A stretch of 64,000 bases of DNA. It comes from Clostridia bacterium. Its GTDB lineage: Bacteria > Bacillota > Clostridia > RGIG6154. Each line of letters begins with the position of its first letter. Position 1 is the stretch's first letter. Location of the stretch: positions 62,001 to 126,000 of the forward strand of contig JAFQRW010000011.1 in the NCBI GenBank assembly GCA_017409875.1. Direction: 5' to 3'. The position numbers were made by a program, and so were the translations under genes. Under the pieces are notes generated by a model. It worked only from the letters and a program-made list of their open reading frames with translations. It did no database searches and was not told the DNA's origin. Shown one piece after another: positions 35,723 through 42,779 of the stretch.

Positions 35723-35780
35723 ATTTATGTGTTCTATACATTTATGTGTTCTATACATTTATGTGTTCTATACATTTATT
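35723..35780. repeat. 17-bp tandem repeat, 3.4 copies
   Basis: The unit ATTTATGTGTTCTATAC is repeated exactly three times and followed by a partial copy. It lies in the divergent gap between the YihY gene and the topoisomerase B gene. A perfect 12-base palindrome, ACAATATATTGT, lies just to the left (35699-35710). Together they may form an operator or promoter region for one or both genes, or be a polymorphic microsatellite-like repeat. Confidence 0.9.
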
Positions 35781-35833
35781 ATAAGCAATATACAAGATAA
35801 AATCAAGTGTTTTTGAAAGGTGATGAATTTTAA

Positions 35834-37798
35834 GTGAAAAAAACGGAGTATGGTAACGAGAGCATTACTTCATTAAAAGGCGCCGACAGAGTCAGATTAA
35901 GACCAGGGGTTATGTTTGGTTCAGACGGCATTGAAGGCTGCCAACATTCTGTTTTTGAAATATTATCAAACTCGATAGATGAAGCCAGAGAAGGATATGG
36001 AAATTTAATTGTTCTTGAACGCTTTGCTGATAACTCTATTAAAGTTACTGATAAAGGCAGAGGTATTCCGGTTGATTATAATGAAAAAGAAGAGCGTTAC
36101 AACTGGGAACTTGTGTTTTGTGAACTTTATGCAGGTGGTAAATATAAAAATAATTCTGATGAAAACTATGAGTTCTCTTTGGGCTTAAATGGTCTTGGCG
36201 CATGCGCAACACAATATGCTTCTGAGTATATGGATGTTGTTGTAAATCGTGATGGTTTTAAGTATTCTCTGCATTTTGAAAAAGGTGAAAATTTTGGTGG
36301 CCTTTTTAAAGAAGCCACAGATAGTAAATTAACTGGCACACAAATAACATGGAAGCCTGATAACGAAGTTTTTACCGACATTAATATTCCTTCTGAATAT
36401 TTTATCAGCGTGATGAAAAAGCAAGCTGTTGTTAATAAAGGTCTAAAATTCAAATTTATTGATCATAAAGAAAACACAAATTTTGAATTTGTATATCCTG
36501 ATGGAATTGTTGACTATATAAAAGAAATTGAAAATGAAAAAAGCTTTTCGGAAGTAAAATTTATTGAAACTGAGAAAAAAGGACGAGATAGGGAAGATAA
36601 ACCTGAATATAAAGTAAAGCTTTCTTGTGCTTTTGCTTTTAATAACGAAGTTAATCTTATTGAGTACTATCATAATTCCAGTTTTTTGGAGCATGGTGGT
36701 TCTCCGGACAAAGCTGTTAAAAATGCTTTTGTTCATTCCGTTGATAAACTGATTAAGAATTCTAACAAATATAAAAATAATGAGACCAAAATCACTTTTG
36801 TAGATGTTGAAGACAGTTTGATTTTTGTTTCCAACAGTTTTTCTACAATAACCAGTTATGAAAACCAAACGAAAAAAGCTATCAGCAATAAGTTTATTCA
36901 GGATATGATGACGGAATTTTTAAAGGAACAGCTTGATATTTTCTTTATAGAAAACAAAACTGTTGCTGATAAGGTTGCTGATCAAATACTTTTAAATAAG
37001 CGTTCAAGAGAAAATGCCGAAAAAGCAAAGATTTCATATAAAAAGAAATTAAGCGGAAATACTGATGTTACTAACAGAGTTCAAAAATTTATTGATTGCA
37101 GAACCAAAGATGTTACAAAAAGAGAAGTGTATATAGTAGAGGGTGACTCTGCTATGGGTTCTTGCAAGCAAGGCCGTGATGCTGAATTTCAGGCTATTAT
37201 TCCGGTAAGAGGTAAAATACTCAACTGCTTAAAGGCAGATTATTCTAAGATTTTTTCAAGCGAAATTATTACAGATTTGCTCAAAGTTTTAGGATGCGGT
37301 GTCGAAATTAAGACTAAACACTCACAGGAAATGTTTGATTTAAACGCTTTGAGATGGAACAAAGTAATTATTTGCACTGATGCTGATGTTGACGGATTTC
37401 AGATAAGAACGCTGATTCTTACAATGCTTTATGCCCTCGTTCCCACACTGATTAAGGCAGGCAAGGTTTTTATTGCAGAATCGCCGCTTTTTGAAATCAC
37501 ATCGAAAAATGAAACGTTTTTTGCATATAACGAAGCTGAAAAAGCAGAAATACTAAAAAAACTTGAAGGACAGAAGTATTCTATACAGCGTTCAAAAGGT
37601 CTTGGCGAAAATGAGCCGGATATGATGTGGAGAACGACAATGAATCCTGAAACAAGAAGACTTATTAAAGTTATGCCGCAAGATGAAGAAACTACAAGAA
37701 GAATGTTTGATATTCTTTTAGGAGATAATTTACAAGGCAGAAAAGATTACATTGCGGAATTTGGTAGTAAATATTTAGAACTTGCTGATATTTCGTAA
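35834..37798 (+). CDS. Divergent type IIA DNA topoisomerase, B subunit (ParE/GyrB-like)
   Basis: 654 residues: GHKL ATPase (ILSNSIDEA near residue 40, DKGRGIPVDY, LGLNGLGACATQY), transducer with QTKKAISN, and a TOPRIM domain with EGDSAMGSCKQGRD (near 436) and DADVDGFQIRTL. The canonical sequence in these places is VVDNAVDEA, GGLHGVGASVVN and EGDSAGGSAKQGRD, so the ATP lid and TOPRIM loop are unusual while catalytic Glu, Asp and DxD residues remain. GTG start with AAGGTGATG upstream. It acts with the next gene's product to pass one duplex through another. Confidence 0.9.
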   Translation: MKKTEYGNESITSLKGADRVRLRPGVMFGSDGIEGCQHSVFEILSNSIDEAREGYGNLIVLERFADNSIKVTDKGRGIPVDYNEKEERYNWELVFCELYAGGKYKNNSDENYEFSLGLNGLGACATQYASEYMDVVVNRDGFKYSLHFEKGENFGGLFKEATDSKLTGTQITWKPDNEVFTDINIPSEYFISVMKKQAVVNKGLKFKFIDHKENTNFEFVYPDGIVDYIKEIENEKSFSEVKFIETEKKGRDREDKPEYKVKLSCAFAFNNEVNLIEYYHNSSFLEHGGSPDKAVKNAFVHSVDKLIKNSNKYKNNETKITFVDVEDSLIFVSNSFSTITSYENQTKKAISNKFIQDMMTEFLKEQLDIFFIENKTVADKVADQILLNKRSRENAEKAKISYKKKLSGNTDVTNRVQKFIDCRTKDVTKREVYIVEGDSAMGSCKQGRDAEFQAIIPVRGKILNCLKADYSKIFSSEIITDLLKVLGCGVEIKTKHSQEMFDLNALRWNKVIICTDADVDGFQIRTLILTMLYALVPTLIKAGKVFIAESPLFEITSKNETFFAYNEAEKAEILKKLEGQKYSIQRSKGLGENEPDMMWRTTMNPETRRLIKVMPQDEETTRRMFDILLGDNLQGRKDYIAEFGSKYLELADIS

Positions 37799-37811
37799 TA
37801 CGGAGGATTTT

Positions 37812-39986
37812 ATGAATTTTACTGAACAAAAAATAGCGGATACTCTTGAAACTAATTATATGCCTTATGCAATGAGTGTTATTGTATCAAGAGCTATACC
37901 TGAAATTGATGGATTTAAACCATCGCACCGAAAGCTTTTATACACTATGTATAAAATGGGTCTTCTAACCGGTCAAAAGACCAAGTCTGCAAATGTTGTA
38001 GGACAAACTATGCGTCTCAATCCTCATGGTGATATGGCTATATATGAAACTATGGTGCGTCTTACAAGAGGTAATGCAGCTTTGTTGCATCCTTTTGTTG
38101 ACTCAAAGGGCAACTTCGGTAAACAGTTTTCAAGAGATATGGCGTTTGCGGCTTCAAGATATACTGAAGTAAAGCTTGATGAAATATGTAAAGAGCTTTT
38201 TTCAGAGATTGACAAAGATTCTGTTGAGTTTCAGGATAACTATGATGCTACAATGAAAGAGCCAAAGTTACTCCCGGTTACTTTCCCTAATATTTTAGTT
38301 AATCCTAATGAGGGAATTGCCGTTGGTATGGCAAGCAAAATATGCAGCTTTAACTTGCGTGAAATTTGCGAGGCTACCGTTGCATATATGCGAGATGAAA
38401 AAGTTGACCTGATACCTATTATCAAAGCTCCTGATTTTCCTGGCGGAGGTCAAATTTTGTATGATGAAGACCAAATGCGTACGATTTATGAGACTGGCAG
38501 GGGTAGTTTTAAAATTCGCTCAAAATACAATTATGACAAGAAAAACAACGTAATAGAAATTACTGAAATACCGTATTCTACTACGGCTGAAGTTATCATT
38601 GATAAAGTAATAGAACTTATTAAAGCCGGAAAGCTCAAAGATGTTACTGATATACGTGACGAAACTGACTTATCGGGCCTTAAAATTGCTATTGACGTAA
38701 AACGCAATGTCGATATTGAAAAGCTTATGTCAATACTGTTTAAAACAACTACGCTTCAAGATACATTCAGCTGCAATTTTAATCTTTTGATTGATGGTAT
38801 GCCAAAGGTACTTGGCGTTAAAGAAATATTAAAAGAATGGGTAAGGTTTCGCGTTGATTGCGTAAGGAGAACCTTAAGGTTTGATTTATCAAAAAAAGAG
38901 GCAAAACTGCATTTGCTTAAGGGCTTAGAAAAGATTTTGCTTGATATTGACAAAGCTATTAAAATCATTCGCGAAACTGAAAAAGACGCTTTGGTTGTTC
39001 CTTCTCTTATGGAGGGCTTTGGAATTGATGAAATACAAGCAAACTTTGTCGCAGAAATTAAACTTAGAAATTTAAACAAAGAATACTTGCTTAAAAATAT
39101 TGTCGATATTGCTGATTTAGAAAGAGAAATTGATGATATTAGAATTACTCTCGAGAGTGACAGACGCATTAAAAACTTAATTTCAAAACAGCTTCAGGAA
39201 ATTTCAAAAAAATATGGTAAAGACAGACTAACAGGAATCATTTCTGCTGAAGAAAATCAAATCGAGTATACGCCTGAAAAGTATATTGATGATTTTTCAC
39301 TTAAAGTTTTTGTTACAAAACAAGGGTATATTAAAAAAGTTTCGCTTGTTTCCCTTCGTGCAAGTAATGTGCAGAAATTAAAAGATACTGATGAGATAAT
39401 GCAGGAAATTGAAACCTCAAACAAAGAAGAGCTGTTGCTATTTTCTAATCAATGTAATGTTTATAAAGTGAAAATATATGATATTCCCAGCGTTAAGGCA
39501 AGCGATTTAGGTGAGTATATGGCTAACTTACTTGGACTTGAAGAAGGTGAAATGATAGTCTATGCCGTTGTTGCCGGCGAGTATCGTGGATATATGGTAT
39601 TTGGGTTTGAAGATGGCAGAACGTGCAAAGTACCGCTCAGCGCATACATTACAAAGACAAACAGAAAAATGTTGACAAAAGCTTATTCTGACCATAGTGT
39701 GTTAGTTGGCTCGGTATACATTCCGGAAGATAGAGACCTTGTTGCTTTTGGTAGCAATGAAAAAGCCCTTGTCTTTAATACTTCAATGATTCCGGAAAAA
39801 GTGACAAGAAGTTCCCAGGGTGTAAAAACGTTTAATCCCGGAAAACGTGGTAAGATGATCAATCTTATATTATTTGAAAAATCCGGAATTTCAGATGCAA
39901 AACCATACAAATCGCGTAATCTTCCTGCTGCAGGTGCAAAACTGATAGCTGAGGATAAAGACGGTGAGCAACTATCTTTAATTTAA
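37812..39986 (+). CDS. Divergent type IIA DNA topoisomerase, A subunit (ParC/GyrA-like)
   Basis: 724 residues: a breakage-reunion domain beginning IADTLETNYMPYAMSVIVSR, with HRKLLYTMYKMGL, the gate motif LNPHGDMAIYETM and the catalytic tyrosine in FAASRYTE (about residue 117). A coiled coil (about 370-470) and a six-bladed C-terminal domain follow. No clear GyrA box (QRRGGKG) is visible; SSQGVKTFNPGKRGK occupies a related position, favouring a topoisomerase IV-like rather than supercoiling activity. ATG 37812 has CGGAGG upstream; the longer frame from 37782 overlaps the B-subunit gene. Confidence 0.9.
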   Translation: MNFTEQKIADTLETNYMPYAMSVIVSRAIPEIDGFKPSHRKLLYTMYKMGLLTGQKTKSANVVGQTMRLNPHGDMAIYETMVRLTRGNAALLHPFVDSKGNFGKQFSRDMAFAASRYTEVKLDEICKELFSEIDKDSVEFQDNYDATMKEPKLLPVTFPNILVNPNEGIAVGMASKICSFNLREICEATVAYMRDEKVDLIPIIKAPDFPGGGQILYDEDQMRTIYETGRGSFKIRSKYNYDKKNNVIEITEIPYSTTAEVIIDKVIELIKAGKLKDVTDIRDETDLSGLKIAIDVKRNVDIEKLMSILFKTTTLQDTFSCNFNLLIDGMPKVLGVKEILKEWVRFRVDCVRRTLRFDLSKKEAKLHLLKGLEKILLDIDKAIKIIRETEKDALVVPSLMEGFGIDEIQANFVAEIKLRNLNKEYLLKNIVDIADLEREIDDIRITLESDRRIKNLISKQLQEISKKYGKDRLTGIISAEENQIEYTPEKYIDDFSLKVFVTKQGYIKKVSLVSLRASNVQKLKDTDEIMQEIETSNKEELLLFSNQCNVYKVKIYDIPSVKASDLGEYMANLLGLEEGEMIVYAVVAGEYRGYMVFGFEDGRTCKVPLSAYITKTNRKMLTKAYSDHSVLVGSVYIPEDRDLVAFGSNEKALVFNTSMIPEKVTRSSQGVKTFNPGKRGKMINLILFEKSGISDAKPYKSRNLPAAGAKLIAEDKDGEQLSLI

Positions 39987-39993
39987 AAAACTG

Positions 39994-40022
39994 TTGATAT
40001 TTTATACAATATATGGTAAAAT
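39994..40022 (+). promoter_or_regulatory. Sigma-A promoter of yajC
   Basis: TTGATA and TAAAAT separated by 17 bases, starting eight bases after the topoisomerase A stop codon. Confidence 0.7.
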
Positions 40023-40052
40023 AATATAAAAATATTTTGGAGGTGCATTTAT

Positions 40053-40382
40053 ATGCCAATGGATCAATTTGTAGCGCAGTACGGTATGTGGATTTATCTT
40101 ATTTTTATCATTGCAATTTTTTATTTTATTCTTATAAGGCCGCAAAGAAAAAAAGATAAAGAACACAAGAATATGATTTCATCTTTAAAAAAGGGTGATC
40201 AGATTTTAACTATTGGTGGATTTTATGCCAAAGTTGTTTCACTCAAAGACGATGCTCTTACAGTTATGTTGGGGGATACAAAAGTAAAAATTGAACTCGG
40301 TGCTGTTAAAACTGTTATTAAGTCAAATAATAATGCTGAAGCAGCTTTAGAAGAAGAAACAAACGAAGAAACAGCTGAGTAA
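40053..40382 (+). CDS. yajC: Preprotein translocase subunit YajC
   Basis: A 109-residue SecDF-associated membrane protein. One helix (about residues 12-30, MWIYLIFIIAIFYFILIRPQ) precedes the family signature RPQRKKDKEHKNMISSLKKG and DQILTIGGFYAKVVSL. The tail is Glu-rich. TTTGGAGG precedes the ATG. It is vegetative by promoter, and a terminator-like hairpin separates it from the next gene. Confidence 0.95.
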   Translation: MPMDQFVAQYGMWIYLIFIIAIFYFILIRPQRKKDKEHKNMISSLKKGDQILTIGGFYAKVVSLKDDALTVMLGDTKVKIELGAVKTVIKSNNNAEAALEEETNEETAE

Positions 40383-40387
40383 TTAAT

Positions 40388-40450
40388 GAATAATTAGCAC
40401 ATTCCTTGCATAGTATTTAATAACTTATGCCGCAGGGAGTGTGTTTTTTT
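40388..40450 (+). promoter_or_regulatory. Terminator hairpin with embedded candidate sigma-E promoter after yajC
   Basis: CACATTCCTTGC (40398-40409) pairs with GCAGGGAGTGTG (40432-40443; two G-U pairs), followed by seven T: a good yajC terminator. The same bases carry a sigma-E-like promoter: GAATAAT (40388-40394), a 14-base spacer and CATAGTAT (40409-40416). Initiation about seven bases further on lies in the loop. The right arm contains the SD (AGGGAG) of the following gene. The geometry matches the yabP upstream region. Confidence 0.55.
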
Positions 40451-40871
40451 GAGCAAAATTTCTTATATTAAGTCTATCGATAATTCACAACAAAACATAA
40501 ATTTTAAGCGAGCATTTAAAGGAGTGCTTATATCAATTTTTGTTAATATAGCGTTATTGATACTGCTCGCTGTGATAATAACATATTCCAACCTTGAAAT
40601 CGATTATGCACCGTTAATTGGCAAAAGCATTTTCTATCTTGGTGCATTTCTTAGTGGCTTTTTTTCAAGTCTTGGAATTAAAAATAATGGTTGGATATTA
40701 GGGTTGCTTTCGGGAATTGTTTATTCACTGACAATTTTGTTGTTTGGTGCGTTAGCATCCGAAAATTTTAGTTTCAAGCTTTCATTAATTACAACGCCTG
40801 CGTTAGCAATTATTTTAGGAGTAATCGGTGGTATTGCCGGGATAAATGTTAGAATAAAAAAAAGAAAATAA
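40449..40871 (+). CDS. YrzE/TIGR04086-family membrane protein
   Basis: A 140-residue protein with four membrane helices and basic ends: FKRAFKGVLISIFVNIALLI, GKSIFYLGAFLSGFFSSLGI, NNGWILGLLSGIVYSLTILL and a last Gly/Ile-rich helix before RIKKRK. Length, topology and its place right after yajC match the TIGR04086/YrzE group found in spore formers. The TTG start overlaps the T run of the upstream terminator, and its SD is the hairpin's right arm, so vegetative read-through should barely express it. Confidence 0.8.
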   Translation: MSKISYIKSIDNSQQNINFKRAFKGVLISIFVNIALLILLAVIITYSNLEIDYAPLIGKSIFYLGAFLSGFFSSLGIKNNGWILGLLSGIVYSLTILLFGALASENFSFKLSLITTPALAIILGVIGGIAGINVRIKKRK

Positions 40872-40900
40872 AAAAATGCTGCTTAGTGCAGCATTTTTTT
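40872..40900. terminator. Terminator after the YrzE-like gene
   Basis: AAAAATGCTGC and GCAGCATTTTT form an 11-bp stem with a 5-base loop followed by more T; A/T symmetry allows both directions. Confidence 0.92.
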
Positions 40901-40931
40901 ATTTGACATCATTTTGTTTTGTGGTTTTTGC

Positions 40932-40960
40932 TTGAATTATTCTATATAATATGTTATAAT
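40932..40960 (+). promoter_or_regulatory. Sigma-A promoter with a long untranslated leader
   Basis: TTGAAT and TATAAT with a 17-base spacer. The predicted start is about 345 bases before the serine hydrolase ATG, so the transcript has an unusually long leader or encodes an RNA. Confidence 0.7.
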
Positions 40961-41073
40961 TGACACATACAGAATTTTATTTCATAAAATTCTTGAGAGC
41001 TGACGCTCTTTTCTGCTCTTTCGAGCACTGTGTCAATTGACGGCGTCGCAAAAATGCCCTTGCAAGCAAGCAT
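40954..41073 (-). CDS. Possible 39-residue protein on the minus strand
   Basis: An ORF starting MLACKGIFATPSIDTVLERA and ending FYEIKFCMCQL, with a well-placed SD (CCAGGAGTAAAA before ATG). Composition looks protein-like, with a helical middle and three cysteines. Its stop overlaps the -10 of the plus-strand promoter, so both cannot easily be used together. The duplicated copy of its 5' region has the SD but ATA instead of ATG. No function can be suggested. Confidence 0.3.
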   Translation of the reverse strand: MLACKGIFATPSIDTVLERAEKSVSSQEFYEIKFCMCQL

Positions 41074-41315
41074 TTTTACTCCTGGTAAAATGATTTTGCG
41101 GCATCTAAATTGTGCACGAATTTTATAATAAACACAACTTTAAAATGTCCTTGGGAGAAAGTATTTTTACTCCTCATTGAACGTTTTCTTGGGATGCAAA
41201 TCGTTCCACTGGTATTAATGTGGATTTTTGAATGTTTGTAGATATAAATTGCTTCAATATCTTGTTTGCCGTGAAATAGTAATCTATTCTAATAAAATTT
41301 TCAGGAAGTGTATTT
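40960..41315 (+). ncRNA. Candidate structured leader or noncoding RNA (or dispersed repeat) upstream of the serine hydrolase
   Basis: The stretch has no convincing plus-strand ORF. AATTGACACA near 40959-40968 pairs with TGTGTCAATT at 41031-41040, enclosing three hairpins: AGAATTTTA/TAAAATTCT, AGAGC/GCTCT and GCTC/GAGC. A second part (41046-41099) folds with CGCAAAA/TTTTGCG, an ATGC/GCAT stem and TTTTAC/GTAAAA. Part of this is duplicated 91 bases later. It fits a leader RNA, but a MITE-like repeat or a small minus-strand gene are real alternatives. Confidence 0.4.
41054..41204. repeat. Direct repeat of about 60 bp, offset 91 bp
   Basis: Copies at 41054-41113 and 41145-41204 align without gaps and share about 42 of 60 bases by hand count, including an identical 12-base ATTTTTACTCCT. 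In both, the bases left and right of the loop can pair (AAAATGC/GCATTTT in copy 1; a G-U-containing version in copy 2), so the hairpin is partly preserved despite the divergence. Confidence 0.7.
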
Positions 41316-42455
41316 ATGTTTGAAAAATTAAAAAAGTTTTGTGATTCATTTTTAGAGCTTGGTGTTCCTGGTTTTGATTTAGTTATCTATAAAGACGGGG
41401 AATGTATTCTCAGATATATGAATGGATACAGTGACGTTGAAAATAATGTTAAAATGAATGGAAACGAAAGATACAATATCTACTCCTGTTCAAAGGTTAT
41501 CACTTGTACAGCGGCTTTACAGTTGCTTGAAAAAAGGTTGTTTTCACTTGAAGATAAACTTTCCGACTATATGCCCGAATTTAATGAAATGACGGTCAAG
41601 ACTGACGATGGCGTCATAAAGGCTAAAAATCAAATTTTAATAAAGCACTTATTTGAAATGACAGCAGGCTTTTCCTATAACTGCTGTTCACCTCAGTTAA
41701 AAAGATGCGTTGATGAAACTGTCGGCAAATGTCCTACTAGTGAGGTAATGAAGTGTCTTGCTAAAGAACCGCTACTATTTGAACCTGGTGACAGATGGGA
41801 GTATAGTTTATGCCATGATGTTTTAGCGGCTTTAGTTGAGGTTGTTTCAGGTGAAAAATTTGAAAACTATGTTAAAAAGAATATTTTTGAAGTTGTTGGA
41901 ATGAAAGATTCTACATTTATGTTGCCTGAAGCAGAAATTGAAACAATCGCACCGCAATATAGGTTTGAAGATGGTAAGGCGGTCAATATAGGTAAGCATA
42001 TATCTAATTATAAAATTGGCACTGAATATGCATCGGGCGGTGCGGGTGGTATTTCTACTGTAGATGATTATATAAAGTTTTTAGAGTGTTTACGCACATA
42101 TAAACTCTTAAAACCTGAAACAGTTAAGTTGATGATGACTGACCGATTAACAGATGAACAAAAAGGGACGTACTGGACAAAGGATACTCACGGTTATGGT
42201 TTGGGTGTGCGTTGCCCTAATGGCGATAAAAAATATATTGATTTTGGCTGGGGTGGTGCTGCAGGTGCATACTTAGCTGTTGATACTCAAAATGCAATTT
42301 CAATTTATTTTGCTACACATTTATTGTCTTCGCCTGCACAGGGATTACGTTCGATGCTTTATAGATTTGTAAAAGCAGAACTGATTGATAACAACGACTT
42401 TGAAGATTTGCTTAAATCTTTGAAAGAATTGTACGATTATAACTTAACCTATTAA
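41316..42455 (+). CDS. Serine hydrolase, beta-lactamase class C / esterase family
   Basis: A 379-residue penicillin-binding-protein-like hydrolase. The nucleophile motif SCSK (SxxK) is near residue 62 in YNIYSCSKVITCTAALQLLE, a YS motif (WEYSLCHDVLAAL) near 165 supplies the second catalytic residue, and a GWGGAAGAY segment occupies the third-motif position. No signal peptide is visible, so it is probably cytosolic. The substrate cannot be predicted: peptidase, esterase and amidase members exist. SD CAGGAAG lies before the ATG, behind a very long leader. Confidence 0.85.
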   Translation: MFEKLKKFCDSFLELGVPGFDLVIYKDGECILRYMNGYSDVENNVKMNGNERYNIYSCSKVITCTAALQLLEKRLFSLEDKLSDYMPEFNEMTVKTDDGVIKAKNQILIKHLFEMTAGFSYNCCSPQLKRCVDETVGKCPTSEVMKCLAKEPLLFEPGDRWEYSLCHDVLAALVEVVSGEKFENYVKKNIFEVVGMKDSTFMLPEAEIETIAPQYRFEDGKAVNIGKHISNYKIGTEYASGGAGGISTVDDYIKFLECLRTYKLLKPETVKLMMTDRLTDEQKGTYWTKDTHGYGLGVRCPNGDKKYIDFGWGGAAGAYLAVDTQNAISIYFATHLLSSPAQGLRSMLYRFVKAELIDNNDFEDLLKSLKELYDYNLTY

Positions 42456-42519
42456 TATGCCACCAGACATTAAGCGCAGGTTATAGCGGAAGAATTATTA
42501 AAATTAAAGGAGATACGAT

Positions 42520-42771
42520 ATGAATTACGATGAAACTGTTAAATTTAAAGTAACAAAAGATGTTAAAGATCGTGCCAGAGAAATTATGAGCTTAGTTTAT
42601 GGTGCCTTAAAGGAAAAGGGCTATAATCCGGTAAATCAAATAGTAGGTTATTTTCTTTCGGGTGACCCTTCATATATAACAAGCCATCAGAACGCACGCT
42701 CAATTATTACCAAGCTTGAACGTGATGAACTTTTGGAAGAAATTGTTAAGTATTACATTAAAGAGGATTAA
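42520..42771 (+). CDS. ireB: IreB-family regulatory phosphoprotein (UPF0297)
   Basis: An 83-residue member of the UPF0297/IreB family, a small dimeric substrate of a PASTA-type Ser/Thr kinase in Gram-positives. The conserved [20 protein letters not shown] start, [20 protein letters not shown] and [14 protein letters not shown] blocks are all present. SD AAAGGAG precedes the ATG. The usual neighbours (alaS, ruvX) are absent; murJ follows nine bases later. Confidence 0.93.
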   Translation: MNYDETVKFKVTKDVKDRAREIMSLVYGALKEKGYNPVNQIVGYFLSGDPSYITSHQNARSIITKLERDELLEEIVKYYIKED

Positions 42772-42779
42772 AAAATTCC

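Noticed and set aside
35723-35780. Short tandem repeat considered as a CRISPR array
   Set aside because: Units are directly adjacent with no spacers, only 17 bp long, and no cas genes are near.
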